Source of the DNA: Domibacillus enclensis
Lineage (GTDB): Bacteria; Bacillota; Bacilli; Bacillales; Domibacillaceae
Reading direction: 5' to 3'
Assembly: GCF_900156125.1 (NCBI RefSeq)
Contig: NZ_FTLX01000003.1
Span: 372,001 to 436,000 of the forward strand
DNA: 64,000 bases
This document shows, piece by piece, positions 25,727-34,342 of this stretch. How positions within the stretch are numbered: position 1 is the first letter of the stretch; every line of letters begins with the position of its first letter. Below the pieces are notes generated by a model, which worked only from the letters and a program-made list of their open reading frames with translations, ran no database searches and was not told the origin of the DNA. The translations under genes and the position numbers were made by a program.

Positions 25727-26398
25727 TTGTTTAAAAAGATGAAAGCAGTTCTTATTTTGTTTGCGGTTGTTGCCTTGTTTTTAAGCACCTATCGTCCGGC
25801 TGAAGCGGTCAATCCGATTAAGCCAAGTCAAAGCCGTGTCACCCATACGTTAAAGGATGTGAATGGGGTCGCGTATAAAGTGTATTTTGCCGGTGTGAGA
25901 GAAAAGAAAGGCTATGCATCTAATGATCAATGGCCATTTGTATGGGCAGGGACTAATGAAGGTGACCTTGTGTACAAAGGAAACTACACACTTTATACAC
26001 ATAAAGTCGGCACTAGCCACATAAAAAAATCAAGCTTCTATTTTAAGGACTATGAGTTAAATGCGATGAGAAAAATGGTTCATGTTTTTCCTTCTAAATA
26101 CAAAGGACAGCCAGACATTTTAGCTGTTGCAGAAACAGATAGCTCGAGCTTTGAAACGGCTCAATGGTACTACATTCATAACGGTGCGTTAACGAAAATA
26201 GTCGATGCCACGTATACGAAACGGGCAAAACGGATCGCGATGAACCAGCTGCAAATTGCCGGCTACCTAAACGACGAAGGTGCCTGGTATTTCAGTGACT
26301 TCATTTTCAATCCGAAGAAAAATGAATTTGGCGGCATTGATGCAGAAGTGAAGAACCCGGGCCAAGTGATCAAAAACTGGCCGAAGCACTGGCAATAG
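25727..26398 (+). CDS. Secreted protein of unknown function
   Basis: About 223 residues if started at TTG 25727, well spaced from AAAGGGAG; ATG 25739 is the alternative. The N-terminus KKMKAVLILFAVVALFLSTY ending RPAEA is a Sec signal peptide with an A-x-A-type cleavage site. The mature part (about 190 residues) contains YKVYFAGVREKKGYASNDQW and a WYYIHNGALTKIVDATYTKR segment. No enzyme motif is recognised. The stop codon is only 6 bp before the tRNA-like RNA, so the RNA may lie in its 3' untranslated region. Confidence 0.7.
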   Translation: MFKKMKAVLILFAVVALFLSTYRPAEAVNPIKPSQSRVTHTLKDVNGVAYKVYFAGVREKKGYASNDQWPFVWAGTNEGDLVYKGNYTLYTHKVGTSHIKKSSFYFKDYELNAMRKMVHVFPSKYKGQPDILAVAETDSSSFETAQWYYIHNGALTKIVDATYTKRAKRIAMNQLQIAGYLNDEGAWYFSDFIFNPKKNEFGGIDAEVKNPGQVIKNWPKHWQ

Positions 26399-26404
26399 AA
26401 ATAC

Positions 26405-26600
26405 GCCTCTGTAGCTCTAGAAGGGAAGAGCGCCGGAAAACATTGTCGCTACCGGGTCGCAAGGCAAGGGTTTTAGAAGCACCGAAAAGCAAATAAGCTG
26501 AGGCAGGTGCAATTCCTGCCGGTGAAAATCCGTAGGGAAGCGTGTTCTCCCCTAGCCTATGCTTACGAAAGGAGTGCGGGTTCGAATCCCGTCAGAGGCA
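26405..26600 (+). ncRNA. 196-nt tRNA-like structured RNA of unknown class
   Basis: Ends look like a tRNA: acceptor GCCTCTG (26405-26411) pairs 7/7 with CAGAGGC (26593-26599), and discriminator A lies at 26600 with no CCA. D-arm GCTC/GAGC (26414-26431) has a GG-containing loop. A canonical T-arm is present, GCGGG-TTCGAAT-CCCGT (26576-26592). Between D and T arms are 144 nt instead of about 23-45. These include GGCAGG-TGCAATT-CCTGCC (26502-26520), CGG-TGAAAAT-CCG (26520-26532), and CACCG/CGGTG and AAGCGT/ATGCTT pairings that compete with or enclose these hairpins. No anticodon arm can be built from the flanks. Not a tmRNA, group I intron or riboswitch that I recognise. Confidence 0.55.
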
Positions 26601-26694
26601 TTTGAATGATGGAGTGACTTATTAAATGGCTTGATTCCAATAGGTCTGGCAAAAGAGATAGGCAGAGCATTGCTTTTATAAAGGAGTATGCAAC

Positions 26695-27048
26695 ATGAAA
26701 AGGTATGTCACTAGGGGATTTTTATTTGGAATAATATTGATTGGTATACTTGTATTTCAGCCGTTTGGATCTTCCACTGAAGAGTTATACGGGACGGTTA
26801 ACTTTATCGATATAGAGGACAAGCGGATCACGATTGATGCAAGTAATTGGGCAGTAGAAAACGGATTGAAAGAGAAAGAAACGGATATTATGATTGAAAA
26901 AACGGCTGTAATAGGAGAAAACACCGTAATCAAGGATGGGGACGGAAAGACGGCATCACTTCACAACGTTTTCACAGGACAAAAAGTATCGCTTATTAAA
27001 GATAAAAAATCCGACGTGTGCAAAAAATTAACATTGAATGTTGATTAA
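26695..27048 (+). CDS. Small exported protein of unknown function
   Basis: 117 residues, ATG after AAAGGAGT. An N-terminal basic-hydrophobic segment (KRYVTRGFLFGIILIGILVF) is a signal peptide or anchor. The rest resembles a small beta-barrel: LYGTVNFIDIEDKRITID, then a Val/Ile-rich C-terminus with GQKVSLIKDKKSDVCKKLTL. No catalytic motif is seen. It lies 94 bp downstream of the tRNA-like RNA. Confidence 0.7.
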   Translation: MKRYVTRGFLFGIILIGILVFQPFGSSTEELYGTVNFIDIEDKRITIDASNWAVENGLKEKETDIMIEKTAVIGENTVIKDGDGKTASLHNVFTGQKVSLIKDKKSDVCKKLTLNVD

Positions 27049-27188
27049 TATGGATTCTGTTTAAAGCGATGATCCATTGTACGTGTGTTGGGTTTTGCTA
27101 AGTAAAAAAAGGTAGAATCGCGGGTTTTCTCATTTTTTTTGAAAATGAGAGACCATTTTTATCATTTAAACGAAGGGAATGAGGGGTT

Positions 27189-27887
27189 GTGAACAAGGTG
27201 GGGCTGGATTTAGAACGTATTGTTTTTATTGGTCGAACATTTGAGGAATACATGGCGATGTTTTCGCTTTCGATAGACGAGCTGGAAGGGAAAAAGATAC
27301 TGGATTGTCCGGCAGGGGCATGCTCGTTCACGGCTGTCAGCCAGCAAAAGGGATTGGATGTGACGGCCTGTGATATTGCGTACTATCATCCGGGTGAAGC
27401 GCTTGCTCGTAAAGGGAAAAAAGATTTGAATCACGCGATGGAAAGAGTGGAAAAAGCGAAAGCACAGTACGTGTTTGAGTATTTTGACGATGTAACGGAT
27501 TTGGCACAGCACCGAGCCCGCGCCCTCCGTGATTGTGCGGCGGATATGAAGGAGCGTCCAGAGCGCTACGTGCCTGTGACATTGCCTTCGCTGCCGTTTA
27601 AAAGCGAGCAATTTGACTTGATTCTCTCAGCCCACTTTTTGTTTACATACGGTGATCGGCTCGATCAAGCGTTTCATTTGAAGGTGCTGGAGGAATTGCT
27701 TCGGGTCGCAAAGGAGGAGGTTCGTCTTTTTCCCCTTGTGGACCTTTCCGGAAGCCGGTACGAGCATTTAGATGAGATCATCACCATGCTTGAAAGCCAG
27801 GGGTATCAAGTGGAGGAACGATCGGTACCGTACGAGTTTCAGCGGAATGCGAACACGATGATGCGCATTCGAAAACGAGCAGACTGA
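27189..27887 (+). CDS. Class I SAM-dependent methyltransferase
   Basis: 232 residues, starting at GTG 27189 after GAGGGG. Motif I appears as KILDCPAGACSFTAV at about 35-50, with CDIAYYHPGEAL as the acidic motif II region and FDLILSAHFLFTYG (about 140-153) as motif IV. This layout fits a Rossmann methyltransferase of unknown substrate found in many Bacillus genomes. It is transcribed convergently with the MocR gene. Confidence 0.82.
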   Translation: MNKVGLDLERIVFIGRTFEEYMAMFSLSIDELEGKKILDCPAGACSFTAVSQQKGLDVTACDIAYYHPGEALARKGKKDLNHAMERVEKAKAQYVFEYFDDVTDLAQHRARALRDCAADMKERPERYVPVTLPSLPFKSEQFDLILSAHFLFTYGDRLDQAFHLKVLEELLRVAKEEVRLFPLVDLSGSRYEHLDEIITMLESQGYQVEERSVPYEFQRNANTMMRIRKRAD

Positions 27888-27946
27888 TATTCACTACGAA
27901 CAAAACAGTGATTTTAATAGAACTGCGTTCGCAAGTGGCCAAAACG

Positions 27947-27986
27947 GAAAGCGGCATTATAAGTCCCAGGCCGCTTTCAGTTTTTT
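27947..27986 (+). terminator. Terminator shared at the convergent gene ends
   Basis: GAAAGCGGC / GCCGCTTTC stem followed by AGTTTTTT. The 3' arm lies in the last codons of the MocR gene. Confidence 0.75.
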
Positions 27987-29348
27987 AATGCCTTCTCGTA
28001 TATGCTCCTCCGAAACACCTGCGAATCCAATTAAAACGGTGCGCTCCGGCGGCTGATTTTGGTAAAAAACAGATGCAGGATAAATCTTCACACCCTGTTC
28101 TTTTGCTTTTTCGATAAGTTCTTCTTCGTTAAAGGACGAGTCAACATCCAACAGGAGATGAAGACCTGAATTACCGCCTCGAATCTTTACACGCGTTCCA
28201 AGCGTACTCTCGATAACCTCCAGTAAAAGGGCTCGTTTCCGCTTATACAGCTTTCTCATCCGGTTCAGGTGCTTCTGCCATTCGCCATTTCTCATAAATT
28301 CCGCCAGCGTCAGCTGACTGTGGCTCGAAACCGTTTGTTTGTACAAGGACATGATCTCCCGTCCTTTTTCCAGTAAATGCGGCGGGAGAATCATATAGCT
28401 GATGCGCAAAGAAGGAAGAAGGGATTTAGAAAAAGTGCCCATGTAAATGACCCGATTGTGCTGATCAAGCCCTTGAAGTGACGGGATCGGCTGCCCGCTG
28501 TACCTGAATTCTCCGTCATAGTCATCTTCAATAATGAACGCTTCTTGTGCGGCCGCCCATTTCAGCAGCTGCATTCTTCGGTTGATCGACATAATGGTGC
28601 CAAGCGGGAACTGGTGAGAAGGCGTGACGTACAAAAGGCGGGGCTGCTTTTGCTGAATATCTTGCATGCAAATGCCTTCATCATCGACTGAGATGGGCAG
28701 AACCTGCAGGTGATTCACTTCAAACAATGCTCTTGACCTCGAAGAACCTGGATCTTCAAATCCGATCGCTGCATATGGACGGAAAATGTGGCACAGCATG
28801 TGAATTAGAACAGGGCTTCCAGCGCCGATCACTACTTGGTCAGGTGAGCAGCGCACACCGCGCGATTGATACAAATGGTCGGCAATCAGCGTTCTGAGCT
28901 CCAGTTCCCCCAGCACATCCCCCGGCCGGTACAGAGTATGTCCATCTTGATCCAGGCGATGAACCGTGCTTTTTCGCCAGGCGGAAAAAGGAAAGTGAGC
29001 GGGGTCGACGTGTCCGAAGTGAAAATCAATCATCGGCTCCGTTTCTTGCCTGTGGGGATTTTTCAATGGCGAAGCGGCAGGCTCTGAGTGAACAAAATCA
29101 CCTCCATCATAATCCGCAAACCAGCCGCTTCTTGGCTTGCTGAGGAGGTAGCCTTCCGCCGCCAGCTGTTCAAACGCCCGCTCCACGGTCGTCTGGCTGA
29201 TCGAAAGCTGGGCGGCGAGCAGTCTTTTGGAAGGCAGCTTTGTTCCTTTTTGAATACGGCCTGCATGCATATTTTCTTTGAAAAACTGATAAAGCTGCTG
29301 ATACAGCGGAATGTCGAGGTGGCGATTAACAAAGGGTGTACTATCCAT
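27957..29348 (-). CDS. MocR-type regulator (GntR HTH fused to aminotransferase fold)
   Basis: 463 residues. The GntR winged helix at about 12-78 carries LPSKRLLAAQLSISQTTVER. The class I aminotransferase-like domain (about 110-463) has YVTPSHQFPLGTIMS, EDDYDGEF and the PLP lysine in YMGTFSKSLLPSLRISY. MocR proteins use PLP or PLP-amino-acid adducts as signals, as in GabR and PdxR. It is divergent from an EamA transporter gene across a 161-bp gap with direct repeats, so it probably controls that exporter. Confidence 0.92.
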   Translation of the reverse strand: MDSTPFVNRHLDIPLYQQLYQFFKENMHAGRIQKGTKLPSKRLLAAQLSISQTTVERAFEQLAAEGYLLSKPRSGWFADYDGGDFVHSEPAASPLKNPHRQETEPMIDFHFGHVDPAHFPFSAWRKSTVHRLDQDGHTLYRPGDVLGELELRTLIADHLYQSRGVRCSPDQVVIGAGSPVLIHMLCHIFRPYAAIGFEDPGSSRSRALFEVNHLQVLPISVDDEGICMQDIQQKQPRLLYVTPSHQFPLGTIMSINRRMQLLKWAAAQEAFIIEDDYDGEFRYSGQPIPSLQGLDQHNRVIYMGTFSKSLLPSLRISYMILPPHLLEKGREIMSLYKQTVSSHSQLTLAEFMRNGEWQKHLNRMRKLYKRKRALLLEVIESTLGTRVKIRGGNSGLHLLLDVDSSFNEEELIEKAKEQGVKIYPASVFYQNQPPERTVLIGFAGVSEEHIREGIKKLKAAWDL

Positions 29349-29364
29349 TTTGGGAACGTCTCCT

Positions 29365-29395
29365 AACTGGCATGGTTTAATTTAAAGAAACTGGC
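29365..29395. promoter_or_regulatory. Direct repeat, candidate MocR operator
   Basis: AACTGGC occurs at 29365-29371 and again at 29389-29395, 24 bp apart (about two helical turns). An inverted partial copy, CAGTTCC, lies near 29411. MocR-class regulators commonly bind direct repeats with this sort of spacing. Confidence 0.45.
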
Positions 29396-29509
29396 TATTT
29401 TGAAAAGATCAGTTCCGGCTTATAGTCATTATAATCCATTTAGAAAGGATTGTTTATCCAGACCCATTTAGGTCGTGATAAAAATGAAATTAGGTGTGGA
29501 GTGATGACG

Positions 29510-30373
29510 ATGAATCAGGCAAGAAGCGGATGGGTAAACGGATTTTTAGGTGTTTTGATTTTTAGTGGGTCGCTGCCAGCGACACGTCTGGCTATAGCGG
29601 ATTTTGATCCGTTGTTTCTTACGTTTTGCCGTGCTGCCATTGCCGGTGCATTAGCGGGTGCTCTTCTTCTCCTTTTTCGGCAGCCCCGTCCTGCCAGAAG
29701 CGATTTTTTTCCGTTATTGATCGTTGCGCTGGGAGTGGTAGTTGGGTTTCCGTTGCTGACGGCACTGGCGCTGCAATATGTCACGTCAGCGCATGCCATT
29801 GTTTTTATCGGGCTGCTGCCGCTTTCCACAGCAATCTTCGGTGTGATTAGGGGTGGGGAACGGCCGCGATTTGCTTTTTGGCTTTTTTCCATTGCCGGCA
29901 GCATTTTAGTCGCCGGTTTTGCCCTGTGGCAGGACGCGTCTTCTTCTGCAATCGGTGATGCCTTTATGCTGGCTTCGATTGTGATCTGCGGCCTTGGCTA
30001 TGCAGAAGGCGCCAGGCTCTCGCGCCGGCTTGGGAATTGGCAGGTGATTTCCTGGGCACTCGTTTTATCACTGCCCAATATGCTGCCGCTCTCGATCTAC
30101 TATCGGCCAGGCTCATGGGCAGCCATCGGCGATCCGGCTCTCTTCAGTCTGGCGTACGTATCGTTATTCAGCATGCTCATCGGCTTTGTATTTTGGTACC
30201 GGGGTCTTGCCCAGGGAGGGATTGCGGCGGTTGGCCAGCTTCAGCTTCTTCAGCCGTTTTTCGGTCTCTTGCTTGCCTCTATTTTCTTAAAAGAAGACGT
30301 GAGTTTCGCTCTCATCGCAGTGAACATGGCCGTTGTCCTGTGCGTTGCCTCTGCTCGCCGCTTCGCCGGATAA
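29510..30373 (+). CDS. EamA/DMT-superfamily transporter
   Basis: About 287 residues and ten hydrophobic helices in two EamA repeats. Recognisable pieces are GSLPATRLAIADFDPLFLTF in the first and QLQLLQPFFGLLLASIFLKE in the second. ATG 29510 is 8 bp after GGAG; ATG 29504 is adjacent. Family members export amino acids or small metabolites. The divergent MocR regulator suggests an amino-acid or vitamin B6-linked substrate, by inference. Confidence 0.88.
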   Translation: MNQARSGWVNGFLGVLIFSGSLPATRLAIADFDPLFLTFCRAAIAGALAGALLLLFRQPRPARSDFFPLLIVALGVVVGFPLLTALALQYVTSAHAIVFIGLLPLSTAIFGVIRGGERPRFAFWLFSIAGSILVAGFALWQDASSSAIGDAFMLASIVICGLGYAEGARLSRRLGNWQVISWALVLSLPNMLPLSIYYRPGSWAAIGDPALFSLAYVSLFSMLIGFVFWYRGLAQGGIAAVGQLQLLQPFFGLLLASIFLKEDVSFALIAVNMAVVLCVASARRFAG

Positions 30374-30542
30374 TTTCTGGACGATTCCTTGGACAAAAAA
30401 GCGCCTGTCACTTGAACGAAACAGGAGACGAGTACGGCGAAATAAAAGCAGGAAATCTCATCGGCTTGTTAGTATAGAAGCCCAGAAGCCGCTAATGCCG
30501 GTTGGTGCTTGCTGAACATCAAACAGAAGGATTCATAAGTAA

Positions 30543-31412
30543 TTAAAAAATGGTCTTGGCATCCTTCTGCAAATGCTGCGCGGACTTAAGGAAGTGCAGC
30601 ATGGCTCGTTCTTCTTCCTCCGCGTAAATAAAATCGAGCTGTGCAGCCACATTCAGCGCAAGTTCACGAAAAAGGGCACAGGCGGCAAATATACTCTTCC
30701 AAATATCGTCAGTTTCGCCACTGGAATAGGTGGATTGATAAGTCAACCACTGATCATGCGTAAGGTCATGTCGAAAGTATTTTCCCATTTTGCCAACGGA
30801 CACGTGGAACTGATGCTTGCAGCCAATCCACCAGGAAATCATCTGGTCCAGCTCCTTCCGAATAATACGTTCAAACATCTGTTTTGCATACGGAAGTTCC
30901 TCACGCCAAATCCCTTTCCCAACATTCTGCAGGCACCACCAAAACTCATTTGTACAGCGATAATAGTCCGCAGCGGTCGGCTTTTGAACATGATAGGATC
31001 GATCAGAGGGAGGCGGAATAACGGGTAAAATCCCATCTTTATCTAAGATTGGAGCTGTTAAGCTGTCTCTTTCGTACGTGCGTTTCATTTCTTCTATCGT
31101 CTGCAGGCGCAGATCGATCCTGTTCCCGTCCGTAAACAGCATTAAATATCCATAGGAAGCGTATAGGTTGTGCGGCATGTCCACTTCATCGGGCTTTTGC
31201 ATGATCAGCCGATCCCCGAATACATTGATCCAATCAGGTTTCTTCAAAAAAGAAGCAATCTCGGTGACGACATAAACAATATCATAATCCTGGAAAATAT
31301 CTGCGGGTGCTTTTGCATTCACACGGGATCCATTTTGATAAACAGCCCTGACTCTGTCGTTTTTTCTGGCTGTTTCGATGATTAGGTGCATCATGTCTTG
31401 TTCATTTCTCAT
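30543..31412 (-). CDS. Aminoglycoside 6-adenylyltransferase (ANT(6)/AadK family)
   Basis: 289 residues, full length. The nucleotidyltransferase core starts NGSRVNAKAPADIFQDYDIV, where GSR and the D-x-D pair form the active site. LFTDGNRIDLRLQT follows, and later KPTAADYYRCTNEFWWCLQN and IGCKHQFHVSVGKMGKYFR. Chromosomal AadK homologues are common in Bacillaceae and give low-level streptomycin resistance by AMP transfer; resistance here is not proven. It stands alone. Confidence 0.92.
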   Translation of the reverse strand: MRNEQDMMHLIIETARKNDRVRAVYQNGSRVNAKAPADIFQDYDIVYVVTEIASFLKKPDWINVFGDRLIMQKPDEVDMPHNLYASYGYLMLFTDGNRIDLRLQTIEEMKRTYERDSLTAPILDKDGILPVIPPPSDRSYHVQKPTAADYYRCTNEFWWCLQNVGKGIWREELPYAKQMFERIIRKELDQMISWWIGCKHQFHVSVGKMGKYFRHDLTHDQWLTYQSTYSSGETDDIWKSIFAACALFRELALNVAAQLDFIYAEEEERAMLHFLKSAQHLQKDAKTIF

Positions 31413-31714
31413 TTGAACACCTCATTTCTATTATCTTGATCCAGCCATTCGGCAGAAAAGGGACCGGAGTTTGTGAAGCAGATTCTTGCGTCATTCGACT
31501 GAATAAAGCATAACAGCTTTACGTCCTCCATTCTAATTTTTCAACAGATGCTGATATAGAATTGGTTCGTATCAAGTATCTACTATAAGACGTAGGAGCT
31601 GAACTTGACATGAACCCTAGCGAATATTCAATGTGCAGCAGGAACAGACCGTTGAGCAAATGGAACTTTTGAATTTCTGGAACGTATAGAGTATTAATCA
31701 CAGGAGGTGTTACA
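31413..31714. other. Intergenic region, no gene seen
   Basis: About 300 bp before the 26-codon gene. Short open frames have no ribosome sites or recognisable products. A likely promoter for the small gene lies near the right end, but no clear hexamer pair stands out. Confidence 0.4.
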
Positions 31715-31795
31715 ATGAGTTTTGGTACGTGGCTTGCTATATTTGTGGCTCTTTTCGCCGGTGTTATGTGTGCAAACAGCAGCAAGAAAAAGTGA
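31715..31795 (+). CDS. 26-residue predicted membrane peptide
   Basis: MSFGTWLAIFVALFAGVMCA then NSSKKK. One hydrophobic helix (residues 4-20) is followed by a basic tail, so the C-terminus is probably cytoplasmic. The ATG has an ideal AGGAGGTGT site 6-11 bp upstream, stronger than most genes here. No match to a named small protein is recalled. It is too short for default gene callers, and such peptides often regulate transporters or respond to membrane stress. Confidence 0.6.
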   Translation: MSFGTWLAIFVALFAGVMCANSSKKK

Positions 31796-31913
31796 ATCGA
31801 TTAGAGCTCTCTCTTTTAATGCAAGGATAAACAAAATGGTTTCCATACAGTTTACGTAATAGAATAAACTGTTATAGGTAAATATTAGTAGGTGGAAAAG
31901 GAGCCTCATTCAG

Positions 31914-32534
31914 ATGAATATTTTAATTTTAGGTGCAACCGGTCGAGTTGGTCGGCAAATCCTTTCTCATGCGCTTCATGACCAGCATCACGTGACTGTA
32001 TTAGTCCGCAATCAAGAGAAGCTTCAAATAAACAATGAAAAGTTAACCATTATTCAAGGGAATGTTTTAAATAAAGAGGAGATCGGACGTGTAATGAACG
32101 GGATGGATGTCGTGATTAGTGCACTAAATACCGACGGCACGACCACTTTATCAGAAAGTATGCCGCTTATTATCGAAGCAATGGAAAATGAGGGTATAAA
32201 GCGGATCATCACGATTGGAACGGCGGGTATTTTGCAAAGCAGAACCACGCCCGATGCTCTGCGTTATCAATCAAGCGAGTCAAAACGCAAAACAACCCGT
32301 GCAGCGGAAGAACATCACAAAGTGTACGATCTGCTCAGCCAATCAGCCCTCGAGTGGACAATTGTCTGCCCTACATACTTGCCGGATGGAGAAAGGACAG
32401 GCAACTATCGAGTAGAACGAAATCTTTTGCCGGAGGGTGGCGCTGAAATATCGGTACCGGACACAGCAGAATTTGCATTCGGACAAATAAACGCACGAGA
32501 TTATATAAACTCACGTGTAGGTATTGCTTACTAA
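31914..32534 (+). CDS. NAD(P)-binding Rossmann-fold protein (YwnB-like)
   Basis: 206 residues, atypical SDR/NmrA-like. The cofactor loop is GATGRVGRQIL at about 7-17. The later EWTIVCPTYLPDGERTGNYR and FAFGQINARDYINSRVGIAY agree with the YwnB/flavin-reductase-like group. A GGAG site lies 10 bp upstream. Substrate unknown; homologues are linked to redox stress in Bacillus. Confidence 0.87.
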   Translation: MNILILGATGRVGRQILSHALHDQHHVTVLVRNQEKLQINNEKLTIIQGNVLNKEEIGRVMNGMDVVISALNTDGTTTLSESMPLIIEAMENEGIKRIITIGTAGILQSRTTPDALRYQSSESKRKTTRAAEEHHKVYDLLSQSALEWTIVCPTYLPDGERTGNYRVERNLLPEGGAEISVPDTAEFAFGQINARDYINSRVGIAY

Positions 32535-32796
32535 TACTATTCTTATTCGACTTCAACAAAATCAGATTTAAAAAAGGGACTCATATTGATTTCTCTTAAA
32601 AAGTACTTGATAGGTGTATGCTTATTCAAATATTCTCGTTTAGGGATTAGGACCTCCTTCCATTTCAATTATTTGTATTTTATGGTATATTTAGCGTGAA
32701 TGATATTAGCATCGAAAGCTATTCGGATTTTGCTGGAATAGGACACTTTATGGAGCCATGACAGTTAGTTTTTTTAAAAAGAATAGGAGATGATGA

Positions 32797-33330
32797 ATGG
32801 ATATTTTCATTAAGCAAGAACTCTCAGAACAATACAGTGCGACGGAAGAAATCGTCAAAAGTGCTTTTTTGAATGAAAAATATAGTGATCAAAAAGAGCA
32901 CCAACTTGTAAACCGGATCAGACAGTCCGAAGCGTTTATTCCTGAACTTTCATTAGTTGCTTTAAATCAAGAAAACGTCATGATCGGGCATATTCTCTTG
33001 TCGAAAATAAAGATCATAGATGAAGATAAGCAGACAGATTCCCTGGCCTTGGCTCCTGTTTCTGTTGCACCTGAGTATCAAAGAAAGGGGATTGGCAGTC
33101 AATTAATTCATCATGCTTTAAAACGAGCAAAAGAGCTTGGCTATTCTTCTGTCATTGTTCTAGGGCATGAAGCGTATTATCCGAAGTTTGGGTTTAAACG
33201 AGCAAGCTTGTGGAATATTCAGGCGCCGTTTGAAGTGCCGGATGAAGCGTTTATGGCGCTGGAATTAACAGAGAAGGCGCTGGAAAACGTCCGGGGTGTT
33301 GTGCATTATTCAAAAGCTTTTCTAGAATGA
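32797..33330 (+). CDS. GNAT family N-acetyltransferase (YhbS-like)
   Basis: 177 residues. LAPVSVAPEYQRKGIGSQLI (motif A, about 86-105), then VIVLGHEAYYPKFGFKRASL and a C-terminal VPDEAFMALELTEKALENVR are all hallmarks of the YhbS type. GGAGATGATG ribosome site. Substrate unknown. A good terminator follows 35 bp later. Confidence 0.9.
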   Translation: MDIFIKQELSEQYSATEEIVKSAFLNEKYSDQKEHQLVNRIRQSEAFIPELSLVALNQENVMIGHILLSKIKIIDEDKQTDSLALAPVSVAPEYQRKGIGSQLIHHALKRAKELGYSSVIVLGHEAYYPKFGFKRASLWNIQAPFEVPDEAFMALELTEKALENVRGVVHYSKAFLE

Positions 33331-33365
33331 AGACTGTCGATGGAAAAAGCATCATTTACTAAAAG

Positions 33366-33420
33366 GAGGGTGTCCTGAAAATGATTTTTGCGCCATTTTC
33401 TGCGGGCGCCCTCTTTTTTT
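33366..33420 (+). terminator. Rho-independent terminator of the YhbS-like gene
   Basis: GAGGGTGTCC / GGGCGCCCTC (10 bp with two G-T pairs), then seven T. Confidence 0.85.
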
Positions 33421-33868
33421 GAGAGGTAAAGATATACGTGGGAAATTATTGAAGTCAACCACTTGCGGAAGCATGTCAATGCGGTCAATTCCCAGAAAAC
33501 AAACTATTTTGCGCCGTTTCAGGATACAAAAAAGGTTCTCAATTATTGCTGATTCATGGTATTCAAGAGATATTTAAGTGTGTTGATCTTTTTTAGAAAG
33601 TGACTAACAAAGTTTGCATCACTTCTAAGTCAATGCATTATGATTTAATGTTATACTATTCCTTCTTCATAACCCTTCTCCACAGGATTACGCATACAAA
33701 TGCTCGATGAATGAGGATAAATAGTGGTGGGCAAACCACTGATGGAATTTAAAAAAGCAGCAAAGTGAATTGAACGCTTTACGAAAAAAAAGGTATACGT
33801 GAACCTTTTTGTTTGCGTATACCTTTTTATACAAAACTGATAAGTCTTTCAGAAGAACACGAGCTTGA
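33421..33868. other. Intergenic region with a terminator, no gene
   Basis: No supported coding sequence. At about 33789-33828, AAAGGTATACG / GCGTATACCTTTTT forms a terminator-like hairpin with A and T runs on both sides. It could stop the minus-strand LexA-like transcript of cassette copy A. Confidence 0.55.
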
Positions 33869-34093
33869 TCAGATGGCTTCTTTAATCACCCGCAATGTCC
33901 GTGCTTTCCCTTCCTCCCACGTCACATACCCCGACTTCCGCAGCCGGTCCAGGTGGCCTTTTACCGTCGAAGCCGACTTCAATTCCACCGCTGCCCGGAT
34001 CTCCTGCAGAGAAGGCGGGTAATTCCTCTCGGTTGAAAATTCATGTATATAAGCCAGCATTCTCCGCTGGCGATCAGAAAGTGTGTTACGCAT
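33869..34093 (-). CDS. LexA DNA-binding-domain-only protein, cassette copy A
   Basis: 74 residues. MRNTLSDRQRRMLAYIHEFS, RNYPPSLQEIRAAVELKSAS, TVKGHLDRLRKSGYVTW matches the LexA N-terminal winged helix. The protein ends where LexA's linker and S24 autoprotease would begin, so it cannot self-cleave. Its ATG overlaps the stop of the partner gene by 8 nt. It is nearly identical to the copy at 38813-39037. A likely local regulator of the divergent yolD-uvrX promoter, which carries LexA-like boxes. Confidence 0.8.
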   Translation of the reverse strand: MRNTLSDRQRRMLAYIHEFSTERNYPPSLQEIRAAVELKSASTVKGHLDRLRKSGYVTWEEGKARTLRVIKEAI

Positions 34094-34310
34094 ACTGTGC
34101 ACCCTTTCGCTGTTTGATTTTAGCGGCAGACAAAATATTGCCGCGTTTAAACGTTCTTTTTTGCTTTCTCGTGAAGCAGTACGCATGGATATACTGATGG
34201 TCCATGCGAATCACAGAAATGGTCCGGCGGCTGATGACGTTTCGTTCTGACAGGTACATAATCTCAATCGGCATCTGCTGTTCGAGGGATGCCTTCAGTA
34301 AAAAATCCAC
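34086..34310 (-). CDS. Small partner protein of the LexA-like gene (WYL-like), copy A
   Basis: 74 residues from GTG 34310, chosen because AAAGGGAG lies 9 bp upstream and the sequence diverges from copy B just before it. The core MPIEIMYLSERNVISRRTIS, HAYCFTRKQKRTFKRGNILS resembles the small beta-barrel of WYL-type ligand-sensing domains. It is always beside the LexA-like gene here, overlapping it by 8 nt. It could be the sensory half of a split regulator, which is an inference. Confidence 0.7.
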   Translation of the reverse strand: MDFLLKASLEQQMPIEIMYLSERNVISRRTISVIRMDHQYIHAYCFTRKQKRTFKRGNILSAAKIKQRKGAQYA

Positions 34311-34342
34311 TCCGAACCGCTCCCTTTCTCTCTTCATTATAC

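Noticed and set aside
26501-26535. Cobalamin riboswitch
   Set aside because: GGTGCAATTCC and GGTGAAAATCC resemble part of the B12 core, but the CCCGC-ACTGT and AGCCAGGAGACC elements are missing and no B12 gene follows.
26405-26600. Group I intron in a tRNA gene
   Set aside because: CCTGC and GTAGG resemble a P4 pairing, but the insert (about 120-144 nt) is too short, P7/P3 elements (ACTAGA, ATAGTCC types) are absent, and the flanks cannot form an anticodon stem.
26405-26600. tmRNA (ssrA)
   Set aside because: No GGGG-start/ATTCGAC region, no tag reading frame ending in LAA-stop, and about half the usual length.
27120-27155. Hairpin TCTCATTTT / AAAATGAGA upstream of the methyltransferase
   Set aside because: Real pairing, but with no T run after it and no clear partner gene; not called a terminator.
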